Assembly (NCBI GenBank): GCA_030141605.1
Contig: JAQGDQ010000233.1
Location: 312,001-347,828 of the forward strand
Direction: 5' to 3'
DNA length: 35,828 nt
Source: Tubiluchus corallicola
Taxonomy: Eukaryota > Priapulida > Priapulimorpha > Priapulimorphida > Tubiluchidae
Shown here: positions 13,478 to 33,228 of the stretch, in pieces
How positions within the stretch are numbered: position 1 is the stretch's first letter
Layout: each line of letters starts with the position of its first letter
Notes under the pieces: generated by a model
The model's database searches: none
Seen by the model: the letters and a program-made list of their open reading frames with translations, nothing else
What the model was told of the DNA's origin: nothing
Position numbers and translations under genes: made by a program

Positions 13478-16400
13478 TTTAACATTCCAAGGAAACCTCG
13501 TCCTTGACAAAGACGTCATTGACAAAGAAAGAAGAGGTCAAAGGACAGCTAGTTACGCGTAGCACCTGTCTGAAATCAGTTTTTGACTTATTTAATGCGT
13601 ACATTAATAGCTGACAAATAAAAACCGTCACTAGTGCTCTGAGTTGAATTTAAAAGACAATTAAAACACATCACCAAGTTCAACGACTCCTCTCCACATT
13701 CACGGTCCTATCCATAATCATAAATATTCATAACAAATTTTATTTAGCAAATGATTTGACGCAATTGCACTGCTAAATTTGTTATCTCCAGGTGCGCCGC
13801 TGATGTATTGACACTGGCCGTCTGAATTAGTTTATTTATATGAACTATAAATCCTCAAAGCAACAATGACTGTTCACAGTCAGTTATTTTCGACCACCCT
13901 GCGTTTAGATTAGCAGGTTACGTAATAAAGTGCACATCACGCACCTGTATGTAAAAATGAGCACGTGATTCCAAAAAGCAAAACGGGTTGAGTTCAACGA
14001 CTTTATCGCCTTATCACTCACACAATTGTCCACTTACACAATTAAATTCAGCGCACAGGAATTTTCTACAACTTTAGGCCTGCAACCAGAATGGCCTTTC
14101 TGAAGTTCACACAAAAGGTTTCAATTTCAAAGACAGTTTAGTTATATGAGATTAGATATCATTAGATTACTTTCTTTATTCGGCAATGTATATTGATATG
14201 AAAATGAACATTTTGCATCCCGTTAATAAAACAAAAATAACTCATCATCTATAACAAAAATCTATACAACAAAAATAAGCGTAAAAGTACATGTAAGTTC
14301 TCAAACTAATACAATGGCATTCACGTGTAGCACTAAACTGGAGTGCAATTTGTTTGGGAAAGGGAGGAAATAATTGTATCTGAAGTATACGCCATGCTAA
14401 TTAACATCCTGCAATACTTGCAGAAGACACTTGTTTTCAAACCGTTTATTTATTTATTTTCCGCTGCGACACTGAATAACTCAAAAACCACATTAACTAG
14501 AGTCACATTAGCTAACTTGCAGGGTAATCACCCGGGGCAGGGGCTCAGACATTGAAAAGGAAGTGGACATCGGCCATTTTTCGATTATCACTCAACTCCT
14601 CCTAGGACTTTGAGTTAAATTCAAATTTTTTTCACAGGCATTTAGGCCTTGTGGGTAGTGCATGAAAGTATTTTTCAGAGATTGTGGTGAGGGAAAATCC
14701 CGAGGTAGGAGTTCAAATGTAAAAACTGGGGAGCTTTATCACTCCCTCTTCGGCTGGGATTCAATGTTTAGGTATGTATGTGTAGCCAAGTAGGTGCAGA
14801 CGCGCATTGTACTTTCCAGAAAGTAGGCGTGGCCAAATCACGTGACATAGGCGAAAGTGTTAAAACGGGGTAATGTCAATAACCGCATAAATGTAAGAGA
14901 TAGAACAATGAGCAACTGAGATAGTGTTTGAGAAAATGGAATAGTGATTTATGACCTTGGGGTTAAAGTGTCAATGACAACAAACATCTACCAGTTTTTC
15001 AATAGGCTATATCTTCCCCTACAGCGTTTGGGTGAGAGCCACAACTACTGGTATATGGCTTCCGTGAGACAAATTGAGCGCCAAAAATGTCAAGTCCCGA
15101 TTTCATTGAAACAATACACAATTTTCCCAGAGAGTCAAGTATCAGATTTCACATAAACAAAATTAAACGGGCATTGCAATTCTATAAAATTTACATTATG
15201 AGCTTTAAGCAAATTTTAGAATCATTTAAAGGTCAAGTTATGGAATGACAGATTTCGTTGACCTGGAGTGTAATTCCTAAGTAACCAAGCACGCGAATTC
15301 TATGACATTATTTCACAACATTACGTTGCATTAAATTACATTACATTACACTTGCAAAACGTATTTCAGAATCTTCGGTTAAATATACATTAAAATGAAC
15401 ACACGCTTAGTCTGCTTTCAATTTCAAGTTAACTAGCGCAATCCTGAACATGAATTGAGATTTCTGCACATAAAACATTTTTATATCCTGCCGTGACCAC
15501 TAAAAAAACTGGGAACCCTTCGGACCTGCGCCTACTTCGCCATAGTGGTGCACCCACGCCACCCCCATCCCGACAGCTGCGGCGAGCCACTAAACTAGGT
15601 CAAGAGAACCTGATAACCTTAGGAAGCTAAACAACACCACTGATCACTGCAGTGTTTGTTCATTTGACAGAACAGCGCTTATCTAACCGCCAGAGGGAGA
15701 GGGTGTCCGCATATCGTAAATGGACGAGTTGTTGATTTAATATGCTAATTTATGTAATTTTGCAAGGCTCAAACAGGCACAAGCATAATCTTAAGCAATA
15801 TGCGGATCAACTGTGACACAACTTTGACATTCTTCCTCCTGGCTGCTGAGGTTGTATTTATATTGAAATTTCCAGTCATGGCACCAAGATAATAGATTGG
15901 GTGCTGAATGTAGAGGCAACAAAAAACGTCAAGTATGCCCGTTTATACACGCAGTGTTTCCGTTTTTCTCTTTGCGTCCACACTTTCGTTAAGTTTCTTC
16001 TTCGATTTCATACTCATATAGGGTTTCAGTAGGATTTCACATAGGTTTTCAGTGTTATTTCATTAGTGAAATTCATATTCACTCGCAACTAACTAGTGAA
16101 TTCTAGTAACTAATTAATTTAACCTACATCCAACTTGGAAAAAAATCGAAATTTGCCGCAAGCTAGCACATGTGTTCTCTGAGCAACTTACGTACGTTGG
16201 AGTTCCAAAACTTTCTAGGAAAATTATATTATTATGATATGTATAAAGAGAATGCATTCTTGTTCGATGCATACAGAGCTTTATATAACCCCTCTGGCAC
16301 TTCCTAAAAGATATTTGTTTAGCTGATGGCGGCAAGCGGCGAAAATACTCAGAAGCCAAAATAGCAGCATAAATATTTTTTATGTACCACAGGAAATGTT

Positions 16401-16693
16401 TTTGCTTGGATATGCAAGTTGCTCTCAGATTTTGTTAAAAAATAATGAGCCATAACAAACACTGCTTTCACTGTAAGCGCGTATGCAGAAGCCTATTTTT
16501 ACCAGCCTGTAATGTCATGCGTTAAATATCCTGACTTACTGCGCAAAATTCTGAACTAAATAGCCTGCCACTCAGATTTTACATCGCCAAACTGCTCCCA
16601 GCAATTTAAGTTTCAGTTTTTCAACAGGTAACACAACAACTCCACAATGAAAATAACGTGAAACCAAATTTAAACACTTTTTTTATTTTCCAT

Positions 16694-16737
16694 TACATGC
16701 AAAAGCATCTGAGTCACTTACATGCAAAAGCATCTGG
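16694..16737. repeat. 25-bp tandem duplication
   Basis: tacatgcaaaagcatctg occurs at 16,694 and 16,719, with related tacatg following at about 16,743. Confidence 0.9.
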
Positions 16738-17324
16738 TCATATACATGTGAAATGGGAAATCAGATGAAGTAATCTGAACCGAGCGAGGCTATGCCGAAA
16801 TCAAATCGAGATCTGCGCCAAGAACTGAATGAATACTAGCTCAACAAAATGCCAGCGATTAGATTTATAACAAAACGGATCTAAAAGCTAGACAAAGCCT
16901 AAGAAGAAAACTAGACTAGACGCGAAATATGTCAAGACGGGGACTATACCTAGAGTAAATTGAATAACCCCAAAACAAGCTAAGACCAAGCCAATTTTTA
17001 ACGAAATTTGACTCCAGTTTGAGGTTGTTAGTTTTTTTGGGAATATTTCAAAAGCTACAGATTTAAATCTATACAGTTTTTGAAACATTACCAAAAAGCT
17101 TGTTCTGAGCGTGTTCAGTAAGATCTTGGTTTAGTTTTGCCTCGAGATATTTCAGGCAGGTCTCGGTCTTGCCTTGACTATGTAGTTTTTAGTCCTGTCC
17201 CCACATGTTCTCAGTCTGATCGCAGCCATTTTGTTGAAAGGCTTCATTCAATTCTTGGCAACTTACACAGTGGCGAGTTGTCTTGATCTAATTTCTGATC
17301 AACATATCTTAGGTTTGTGCGCTC

Positions 17325-17350
17325 TTTGGTATAAAAGAGATTATACCAAA
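17325..17350. other. Perfect 10-bp hairpin
   Basis: TTTGGTATAA, six-base loop AAGAGA, TTATACCAAA. A related aatcttggtata follows directly. No adjacent T-run or gene suggests a terminator; its role is unknown. Confidence 0.8.
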
Positions 17351-18790
17351 AATCTTGGTATATGGCCGAGTCTTGCTATTTTCATGATGGCGTAGTCTTA
17401 ATTTGTTTTCAGTTAGATCTTGCTTACTTCGTTGTCCAGTCTCTGCTCAAGCCTCAGGCAATTTTGAATCCAACATCAACAATATATTGCCTTAATCATG
17501 GTCAGTCAATAATATAGCAGACGTCTCCAAACTTTCTTGACGGCCTATACTGAGTCACGACAGTTTCGGATAAAAATTAAAGCTTAGTTTACAATTGGTT
17601 AAGACTTGCAGAGTTAGGCCTAAGTGTGAACAAACTAACTGTTCAATTTTTTTCAAGTTTACATTGACTGAGTTTACTCACACCGTGCACATGCAGCGTA
17701 TCTGAAAAATAACTCTTCGAGTTCGCATGTAAGTGCTTTTAGTATGTGAGTCTTTTGTTGTAAAAAAGTGGGTCAGACTAGTTAATGACTTTGCGGCGAC
17801 AGAGCTATATTTGAGTTCAGAGTTGCAGACGCCAGCGAATCGCAAATGAGGAAACTGATCCACACAGACAGCTTGCGTATTTACTCATTTGCTGACTAGA
17901 AGACGGGCATAGCCATCTCAGGTGGTGCAAAGTTAAACGGATACTAATGGACAGTTAGTCAGTTCAGTCCAGTCATAGGAACATATTTCATGTTTTCCTC
18001 GACATTTTCGAACATCGACGACGTACGACGAGGCCTACGCAGATGACATGAATTTGAAGTGATTGTTGTTAATATTGCTTCAAAGTGCTGAAACACATTA
18101 ACATGACTGCAATTTGATCTTTGACGATTTCAGCGTAAGGGTAGTTCAAGAATTAGAATATGACGTAGAAAGAGACGCCATGTCTGACGTTTTGGTATTT
18201 CAAGGGAAAGAAGTACCTTCACTTTTAAAACGTTGCTCAAGCAAATAACAGTCAATCATAGACAAACAAACTATCATTTGAAAAAGTAGTGAATTTCTAA
18301 TTCTGGAAGACAAAATATGCTAAAATGACGGCAAGGGTTTGCTCCTTACACTAAGCCTGGGGTTGTGCGGGTTATCTATCGAGTTATTAGTAAGCTACGT
18401 CAGACGGCTAAGTACTGCACGCTAACACTGTAGCAGGTTGTTCATTGGAAGTGCGTTGCAAGAAAGTTAATGCTAGCTATTTGGCAGTTTGTGACCTGGC
18501 AGCAGTCCAAGTATACCTAGTCAAATTGCCTCTTTGGCAATCTCTTGTCTATGAGTATTCCAATAAATTTTGAGCACTTACTGCCTCACGTACATCTCAC
18601 AAGCAAATATCAGACAAAATTGTGCAATGACAAAGTATGCATATTGCACAGACAAAAGTACATTGCTAGGGAAATGTTACTTGTGGCAGATTTCAGAATC
18701 GCAATCGCGGAGAACGAGGTCAATCGTAGGACCTAGGCATTCACGATAAAATTTAAGTAAACGCTAGATTAAGGATGCATTGCTGTGCAT

Positions 18791-18791
18791 G

Positions 18792-18854
<63 letters not shown>

Positions 18855-18864
18855 TTGTTGTTGT

Positions 18865-18902
<38 letters not shown>

Positions 18903-18941
18903 TTGTTGTTGTTGTTGTTGTTGCTGCTGTTGCTGTTGTTG
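18791..18941. repeat. Compound trinucleotide microsatellite (GTA)n then (GTT/GCT)n
   Basis: About 63 bases of gta/tag units followed by about 88 bases of gtt and gct units, with a few interruptions. On the minus strand it reads CAA/CAG then TAC, giving a poly-Gln/poly-Tyr open frame that I treat as an artefact since it has no flanking domain. Confidence 0.97.
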
Positions 18942-19862
18942 GAATACTAGATTGATTGACAAAACTTTTTAACCAAATATATTAATGCGCTAACAATCAG
19001 AAAAACAACAAATTTTCTAATTTATGAGCAAACTTGGTCGATGTTTTTTCGTAATAAAATCAAACAATCATTTACAAACTCGTGCCTGTATCATCATTCA
19101 CTGATTTTGCTTCACACAGTCTTGTCTAAAAAGGTTTCTCTTTAATAAAGTTAGTGTTGTCTTCTAGGCGAGAAAATAGTCGTTGGCTGACTCTTACAGT
19201 CCCAAGGTTTTTCTGTATGTTTTTTCTGCAAGAGTAGGAGTAATGGGCAGTGAGTACTTGGAAATTTTCACAAACGATAGAGGACATGAGATAGTGAATA
19301 AAAATCGAGGATACAGCAACCCCTTTGTTTTTTTTGTTTCTTTGTTTCTTTAGGTAATTGTCAAAACCGAAAGTGCAAGAGACTTTTGCTTCAAGAATAC
19401 ATTTTGCAACTTATATGAAAGGAATAAACAATTTTGTTTGTCACATGTTTAGCAGTACACTAATAATATGGACCAGCTCGTTTGTTTTGTACTTTTATAA
19501 TCATAAAATCAAATTTATTGATTTTTTGACAAATATATGAGCAAATAAACGTTATTTCACTTATTACTCGAATTAAAAAAAAGAATAAAAGGAATTCAAA
19601 TATTCAAGCACATTATTATACAGTTATAAAAGCTATGTGGCATGTGCTGAATCGCAATATAAATTTTTCAGTGTATATGCATCTTTTTTGTATAAAACAA
19701 GCAATTGTCCCAAAGGTATAACTTTATAGCGAAATAAAATACAATTTTCAAGGAAAGCGTCAGCAAAATATCGATTTGCAGTGCAGCCACTACGGTGAAG
19801 TACTTACATGCTGTTGGCAGCGTGCCAAATACCGCAAGATGGATTGCAGGCAACAATTCAGT
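18942..19862. other. Non-coding region between the microsatellite and SKI
   Basis: AT-rich. It contains the possible SKI polyadenylation hexamer but no independently supported gene. Open frames at 19,358-19,540 (plus) and 19,668-19,964 (both strands) overlap and lack domains. Confidence 0.55.
19514..19519 (-). terminator. Possible polyadenylation signal AATAAA downstream of SKI candidate last exon
   Basis: AATAAA on the minus strand about 345 bases after the candidate TAG. It would close the short SKI transcript model. The downstream sequence is not strikingly GT-rich, and such hexamers are common in AT-rich DNA. Confidence 0.2.
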
Positions 19863-19934
19863 CTATGTTGGCTTCCTGGGTCTTGCATGGTACATATCAT
19901 TTGCAACAAAGGGTGGAGATATCACTTTGGCTTC
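19863..19934 (-). CDS. SKI: Candidate short terminal exon of SKI (weak)
   Basis: A pyrimidine-rich acceptor (TTTCTGTGTGCTTGGTTCAG) lies 373 bases downstream of the SKI donor. After it a phase-0 frame, compatible with the donor, reads EAKVISPPFVANDMYHARPR then KPT and TAG. It would give a 345-residue SKI lacking the coiled coil. There is no homology support for these 23 residues. The true second exon may instead lie further left, unrecognised or outside the window. Confidence 0.25.
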   Translation of the reverse strand, partial: EAKVISPPFVANDMYHARPRKPT

Positions 19935-20306
19935 CTGAACCAAGCACACAGAAACGGAGAATAGCACACAGAATTTAGGTTTTAAAACGTGGAAAACACT
20001 TGGTTATATGCGTTGTTTCACTAGGAGTTTGGTCAGCGGTCGTCAAGTCGCAGCACTGAGCTCATTCATGGAGGGGGGTGGGGTGAACTAGACTGGGCCT
20101 GTCTAAACGTGATATAAAAATGTTAATTATGTATGGCCAAATCATCCAATCCTGTTAGGTATAGAGGGTTCCAGATTAACATTATTATAGTAGCCTGGCG
20201 CTGTCAGTGTGAGTTGCAAGTTATGTGTCAGCACAAACAGGCAAACAAGGTAATTTATCGCCTGGATACAAAACAAAAAAGCCAAAAATGATAAAATTAA
20301 TCCTAC
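19935..20306 (-). other. Putative SKI intron 1 (if the short last exon is real) or start of a longer intron
   Basis: Begins with donor GTAGGA directly after the SAND-like domain. Reads open for 54 codons from the exon, including a hydrophobic stretch of about 26 residues, before a stop at 20,142-20,144. Confidence 0.6.
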
Positions 20307-21272
20307 CTGTTTACGCTTGTTGACTGTGCCGCCATACCACTTTTTTATCTCGTCTAACTTCTCTTTCAGTTCCTCAATGTTGTCCTGCTCTTCAGACACC
20401 AAAACGTATGACCGCCAATTACTCGATTCAAAGCCCCAGTGACAAGTTCTGTTCTCCTGTGGTTTGTGTGAGTGTCCCACAAATCTCTGAGGAGACAAAA
20501 ATCCCTGGCACTCTAAGCACTTGATGCACTTGGCTTGGCCTTCAATGTAAAGTTCGGGAATCAACAGCCCAGTACACTTTCCAAAGCACTCGTGGTACAC
20601 ATTGAAACTACATTTGGTGGGAGACTCGGTGCACTTTGGAGGGTTCTTGTGAAGCAAGGCATTGCACAGTCTCTCAGCGTCTGTCTTAGTGATTAAACCA
20701 CAAAGAGGAGCACTGAATGGCAAGATGCCACAAATTTTAAGTATTTCCAGTTGCTCAGGGTTGCAACGGGAACAAAATATTTGCTGCTCATCACAAACCA
20801 GATTAATTTGCTGCAGCGAAAAGTCTCTCAAAATACTGTTGAGTATCTGTGGTAAACAAAGTCTTTTCTCACCACCTACGTAGAAGCAAGATATCATTTC
20901 GCCTTCTAGTTCTGTCTCGCTTCTTTCCGACCGGGTTTGATCAGCCTGGGATATAACAGGTAGCTGCTGCACAGGTAACGGTGGAGCGGCAAATATGGGA
21001 TCGTAGTCGTAATCGTACTCACCCCGATAGTTCGGCGTCATGTTTCCCAGTTCATTCTTCAACAACAGTGAAGACGAGTTGTTGAATTTCTTGCGATTTT
21101 GGTACATTATTTCCAAAGAAAGTCCGGCTGTGTGTGGAGGACTGAGAGCTAGGTCAGTCCAGAACGCAGCATAATTGGCCGGTCCATTCAAACTGTTCGT
21201 TGCTGCAGCTTGGTAGCTTTTCAACACCTTCTTCAGATGAGGGTTATAACCCGGGTGTGATAACGTTTCCAT
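20307..21272 (-). CDS. SKI: SKI/SnoN-family transcriptional corepressor, first coding exon
   Basis: SKI/SnoN proteins are nuclear corepressors that bind SMAD2/3 and SMAD4 and recruit N-CoR/HDAC, limiting TGF-beta-type signalling. This exon encodes 322 residues in phase 0. Residues 6-42 ([12 protein letters not shown], then [13 protein letters not shown]) resemble the N-terminal R-SMAD-binding segment. Residues about 118-210 are the Dachshund-homology domain ([40 protein letters not shown]). Residues about 224-316 are the Cys/His-rich SAND-like SMAD4-binding domain ([29 protein letters not shown]). The ATG at 21,272 is the first in frame after a TGA at 21,324-21,326 and has a strong context (A at -3, G at +4). 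The donor is AACAG followed by GTAGGA. The usual C-terminal coiled coil is not in this exon. Reading through the donor adds 54 residues including a hydrophobic run, probably intron. SKI versus SKIL is unresolved, as expected for an invertebrate single copy. Confidence 0.96.
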
Positions 21273-21322
21273 TGTAGAACATACAATCGCGATCTGCTCA
21301 CTATTTGCACACACATCAGCAT
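21233..21322 (-). CDS. Overlapping upstream ORF in SKI 5' leader
   Basis: A 29-codon frame starts at an ATG (21,320-21,322; a second in-frame ATG follows two codons in) and ends at TGA (21,233-21,235). It spans the SKI start codon in another frame. Such overlapping uORFs usually lower translation of the main frame by leaky-scanning control. The peptide has no recognised domain. Whether the leader includes this ATG depends on the unknown transcription start. Confidence 0.4.
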   Translation of the reverse strand: MLMCVQIVSRSRLYVLQWKRYHTRVITLI

Positions 21323-21540
21323 TTCATACTCGTTTTGTATACGCTGTCCAGACGTCTGTCTCGCCCGTGCGCTGACATTGCCGGCTGTTCCACGAGTGCG
21401 CGCGCACCCCCCGCTGACTAGCAACCCAGAAAACGAATCTGCGCTGCAAACATAGTTGGTCAAAGTATGCAGCTTCTTTGGTGCGACTCGTATATACTAC
21501 CCGATCGTCAGTTTCGGCAATATTTGGAGTTCTGTTCGTA
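21273..21540 (-). promoter_or_regulatory. SKI 5' leader and probable promoter, CpG-rich
   Basis: Immediately upstream of the SKI ATG the sequence becomes GC-rich with clustered CpG (for example gagtgcgcgcgcacc near 21,390-21,405) within an AT-rich background. A TATATA at 21,491-21,496 (minus, context TAGTATATACG) could position a start near 21,460. This is inferred from position and composition only. Confidence 0.45.
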
Positions 21541-23339
21541 CTGCCAAGGTAAAATTGACGAAGTTCAAGTATTACAAAATTAAATGTGTGCTAAAATTGT
21601 CGTGGCCTAAACGCTGAATAAAGCTTAAAATTTTGCTCTGGCAGCACATGTTAGAAGGCTTTTCCTGACGATGAGTTAGATTTTGGTTTTACCACATTAA
21701 CCTAGGCTTTGTCATTGATTCTGATTTGCAGCGTGCCGATCTTATAATAAAAATATGTTGTCAAATGAAAAGTATAAATGTTGTCAACCTGCCATCGTTT
21801 ACGACAACAATGACAACACTCAGAAGCAACAAAAATAATTATAAACGAAAACTAAGGCTGCCAGTCTCAACATAAAGGTTGCACTTCAAATAATACCAGC
21901 TTCCGTTTCCAAGAGCCAGAAAATAATTGGTTGTTGATTGCCAATTGATTACATACAATAGATTTTAATTCATTACTGAGTGTTGAAAAGGGTTGATGAG
22001 ATTCGAAATTGCTTCTGTCTTCTGAAATTGTTAACCTGTGCGTATAATATGAAGACGCTTGAAAGAAAGTGATCCACGGCTGGTTTATGGTTTCATCTTT
22101 GAAGACGATCGTCGATAGTGAACTAGTTCGCTATTCTGCCACAACTACCTGCTTTATGGTGCCCTTGAGTGTTCAATACTAGCTTGGAGAGGGCAAATTC
22201 TGTAAAAAATAGGTGTTAAATCTTCGACAAGCGTCTAGGTATACTCTGAATAAAGTGATCCGTCGTTTTGTCTCAAGCACAATATTTACTACCATTTTTC
22301 AATTCGGTACAGGCTCGCACACAACAAGCCAAAATTCATTAATCATTCAGTGGCAATACATTGTAGTAACGCAATTAACGTTTAGCTCTATCAATAGAAC
22401 TCAATTCAATTCAACTTTATTTTCTCAATAACAGTTAAAAATAACATAGTTATTTGAGAATTTCAATGTGACCGAGATGGAACTGCGAAAGACTTGTTGG
22501 TTACTTAAGCACTGCTCCTTATTAAAAACAAAAGTATACTTATAGCAGAAAAGTTTCAAAATGATTATTATATGAAAAACTTTACAGTATTAAAATAAAA
22601 TTAGTATCATAGTTTACGCTTAGTAACAAAAATAGTTTTGTGAACGTTTAATCGCTTATTCTAATCAGAATTTTAAATGGTAGAAAAATAACAAATAGAG
22701 GCTCTAAGACGAGTCACTGAACTGTCAATGGAATCTTGCTCACATTTGAGTAACGTAGCCAGAATAAGTATGTGGAGAATGAAACAGCCCAGCGTGACTA
22801 CTAAACCCAGATGATCATTGCTTAACTTTGCTGATTCAGCTATTCACATCCTCTCTTACTAATATGTATTTGATAAATTAACATTACTCAACAACTCCTC
22901 CTTACAGAAGATTGTAAGGTAACAATGCTTAATCAGAATGTATACTGCAGGTAAATATATGTAAGTTACTAATTATAAATGGCATTCTGGGTCTGCATGT
23001 AACCTATGGATCTCTGCTAGAAATCCAAGGTAGCATCTCTCTATAATTTGCTGTGATTGTGACCAGTAATTTCCCCGTTTTCTGCTTTTGATTTTCTCTT
23101 GGTCTTTTATGTTGTATTTCTGTGATTGTATCCCCTACGATGTATGGTAATTTCTGCAAATAATATTAACAAAAAATTAATGACTTTTGTGACTTCCCTT
23201 TTTTCTTTTGTTTTGGCTGAAGGTAAATCGAATTAGTGATTTAGAAACGTTGTGCTTTTCCCTTGTTGTAATTGAACGTTTTTTCATTAATTATATATAT
23301 TTAATGCTGTATTGTAACAGATTAACAATGCTGCATCAT
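21541..23339. other. Intergenic region between Mi-2 3' end and SKI promoter
   Basis: About 1.8 kb of AT-rich DNA with no supported gene, RNA or element. Short open frames in it have no domain. It should contain upstream regulatory DNA of SKI because both genes are read leftward. Confidence 0.6.
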
Positions 23340-24390
23340 GCCACAATATACAATTTTATTACATTAATATAAACAAAGACAGTAAAGACAGAAAAAAATA
23401 ATCAAGCCTGCCATTAAGGAAACAATAATTAAACTAAGCAATGTTTACAAAGCGTTTTTAGGTATAGCACTTTACTACAACAAATAGCGATTGTAGTAAA
23501 GATTTGTTTTTTCTCTATACAAAAAGTCAAGTAAATGTCCTGACATTCGTAACACAGTTGTCTTAGGGACCCAAACTAAGGTATTAAATGACCATAAAAT
23601 CCAAGTAGCCCATGGAACATAAATAATGCATCACATTCATTATAAGCATGGCAATACAATGGCAAACTATTGGTTATTCTATCTATTGGTGAATATAGTT
23701 TTTTTTGCCATGCTGGTGGTAAACAGATGGCATGTAAAATCTAGCAATCGGCAGCAGTCGATAGCTGCTAGAGTATTACTTTGAAAGGTTTATCAGAACT
23801 CGTGATTTCTATTAATGTTAGTGTTAAAATTGTGGATTCAAAAAAGAATATACAATAATAGTGAATTTCTTTAAATTTCTGATGATTATATCGACCAATT
23901 TAGCAGAAGATTGTACTATGGTATTTAACAGAAACACAACAACATGTATAACTAGTTTGCAACCAAGGAAATGCAAACGTATTAAATGGCTGTGCAATTC
24001 GCTCACATCGAAAAGATCCTATGCCAAAAGCATGACAAAATCATAATTATACATGTAAATGCTACATATGAAGTCAACAGAATAAGTTTGGTTCAAATTT
24101 TTAAGTTCACAAACATGAAAATTCAATAGTACATATAAATAAGAAATATTTGCAAGGTATATACACAATTCCATGTATACAACAATGAATGGTTACAGAC
24201 AGAAGAAATGGATTTTTATGCATTTTTAAACATTTTCATGTATAGCATAAACTACACAACTTCACCGAACAGGTCTGTCTTTTACAACTGACCATGACAA
24301 CAGAGATCACTCAAAGACGAAAATGGCAAAAATCATTGACCATCACTAGATGACCAAGCTGGCTAAAAATATACAGGGTAAACTATGAAA
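23340..24390 (-). other. Probable 3' UTR of Mi-2 gene
   Basis: AT-rich sequence between the Mi-2 stop codon and the first downstream AATAAA. I see no gene in it. The short open frames on both strands around 23,824-24,046 lack domains and splice context. Confidence 0.5.
23355..23360 (-). terminator. Candidate polyadenylation signal AATAAA of Mi-2 gene
   Basis: This is the first AATAAA on the minus strand after the Mi-2 stop. It is followed by a GT-rich stretch (TTGTATATTGTGG), as expected for a cleavage/polyadenylation site. It implies a 3' UTR of about 1 kb (roughly 23,340-24,390). A nearer non-canonical signal cannot be excluded. Confidence 0.5.
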
Positions 24391-33109
<8,719 letters not shown>

Positions 33110-33228
33110 TCGTCCATAAATTGACGAGATTCGATCTTGAATGTGACATAAATCGGAAAAAAATTAGTACGAATTATTAATAATTCTGAATAAAAAATGA
33201 AAATTTCAAAAAGAAACGATAAATTACA

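Larger units (their letters stand above)
10070..18790. other. Long non-coding stretch left of the trinucleotide repeat
   Basis: 8.7 kb without a supported gene. It contains an AAC-type repeat (13,413-13,477), a short GC hairpin (12,158-12,176), a 25-bp duplication (16,694-16,737) and a perfect hairpin (17,325-17,350). If SKI has distal exons they could lie here, but I could not find a coiled-coil-coding exon. Confidence 0.55.

Noticed and set aside
15687-15701. CCGCCAGAGGGAGAG, resembling a CTCF site
   Set aside because: Mismatches at important positions and a single occurrence. Not supportable without binding data.
18545-18736. Hydrophobic minus-strand frame ending at a GTAAGT near 18,580
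   Set aside because: About 32 open residues with no acceptor in phase and no homology. Donor-like hexamers are frequent by chance.
18753-18962. Minus-strand poly-Gln/poly-Tyr protein
   Set aside because: Derived wholly from the trinucleotide microsatellite. No flanking domain or splice context.
21273-21314. A longer SKI start at 21,314
   Set aside because: That codon is GTG. The first ATG in frame is at 21,272, has a strong context and aligns with the conserved N-terminal segment.
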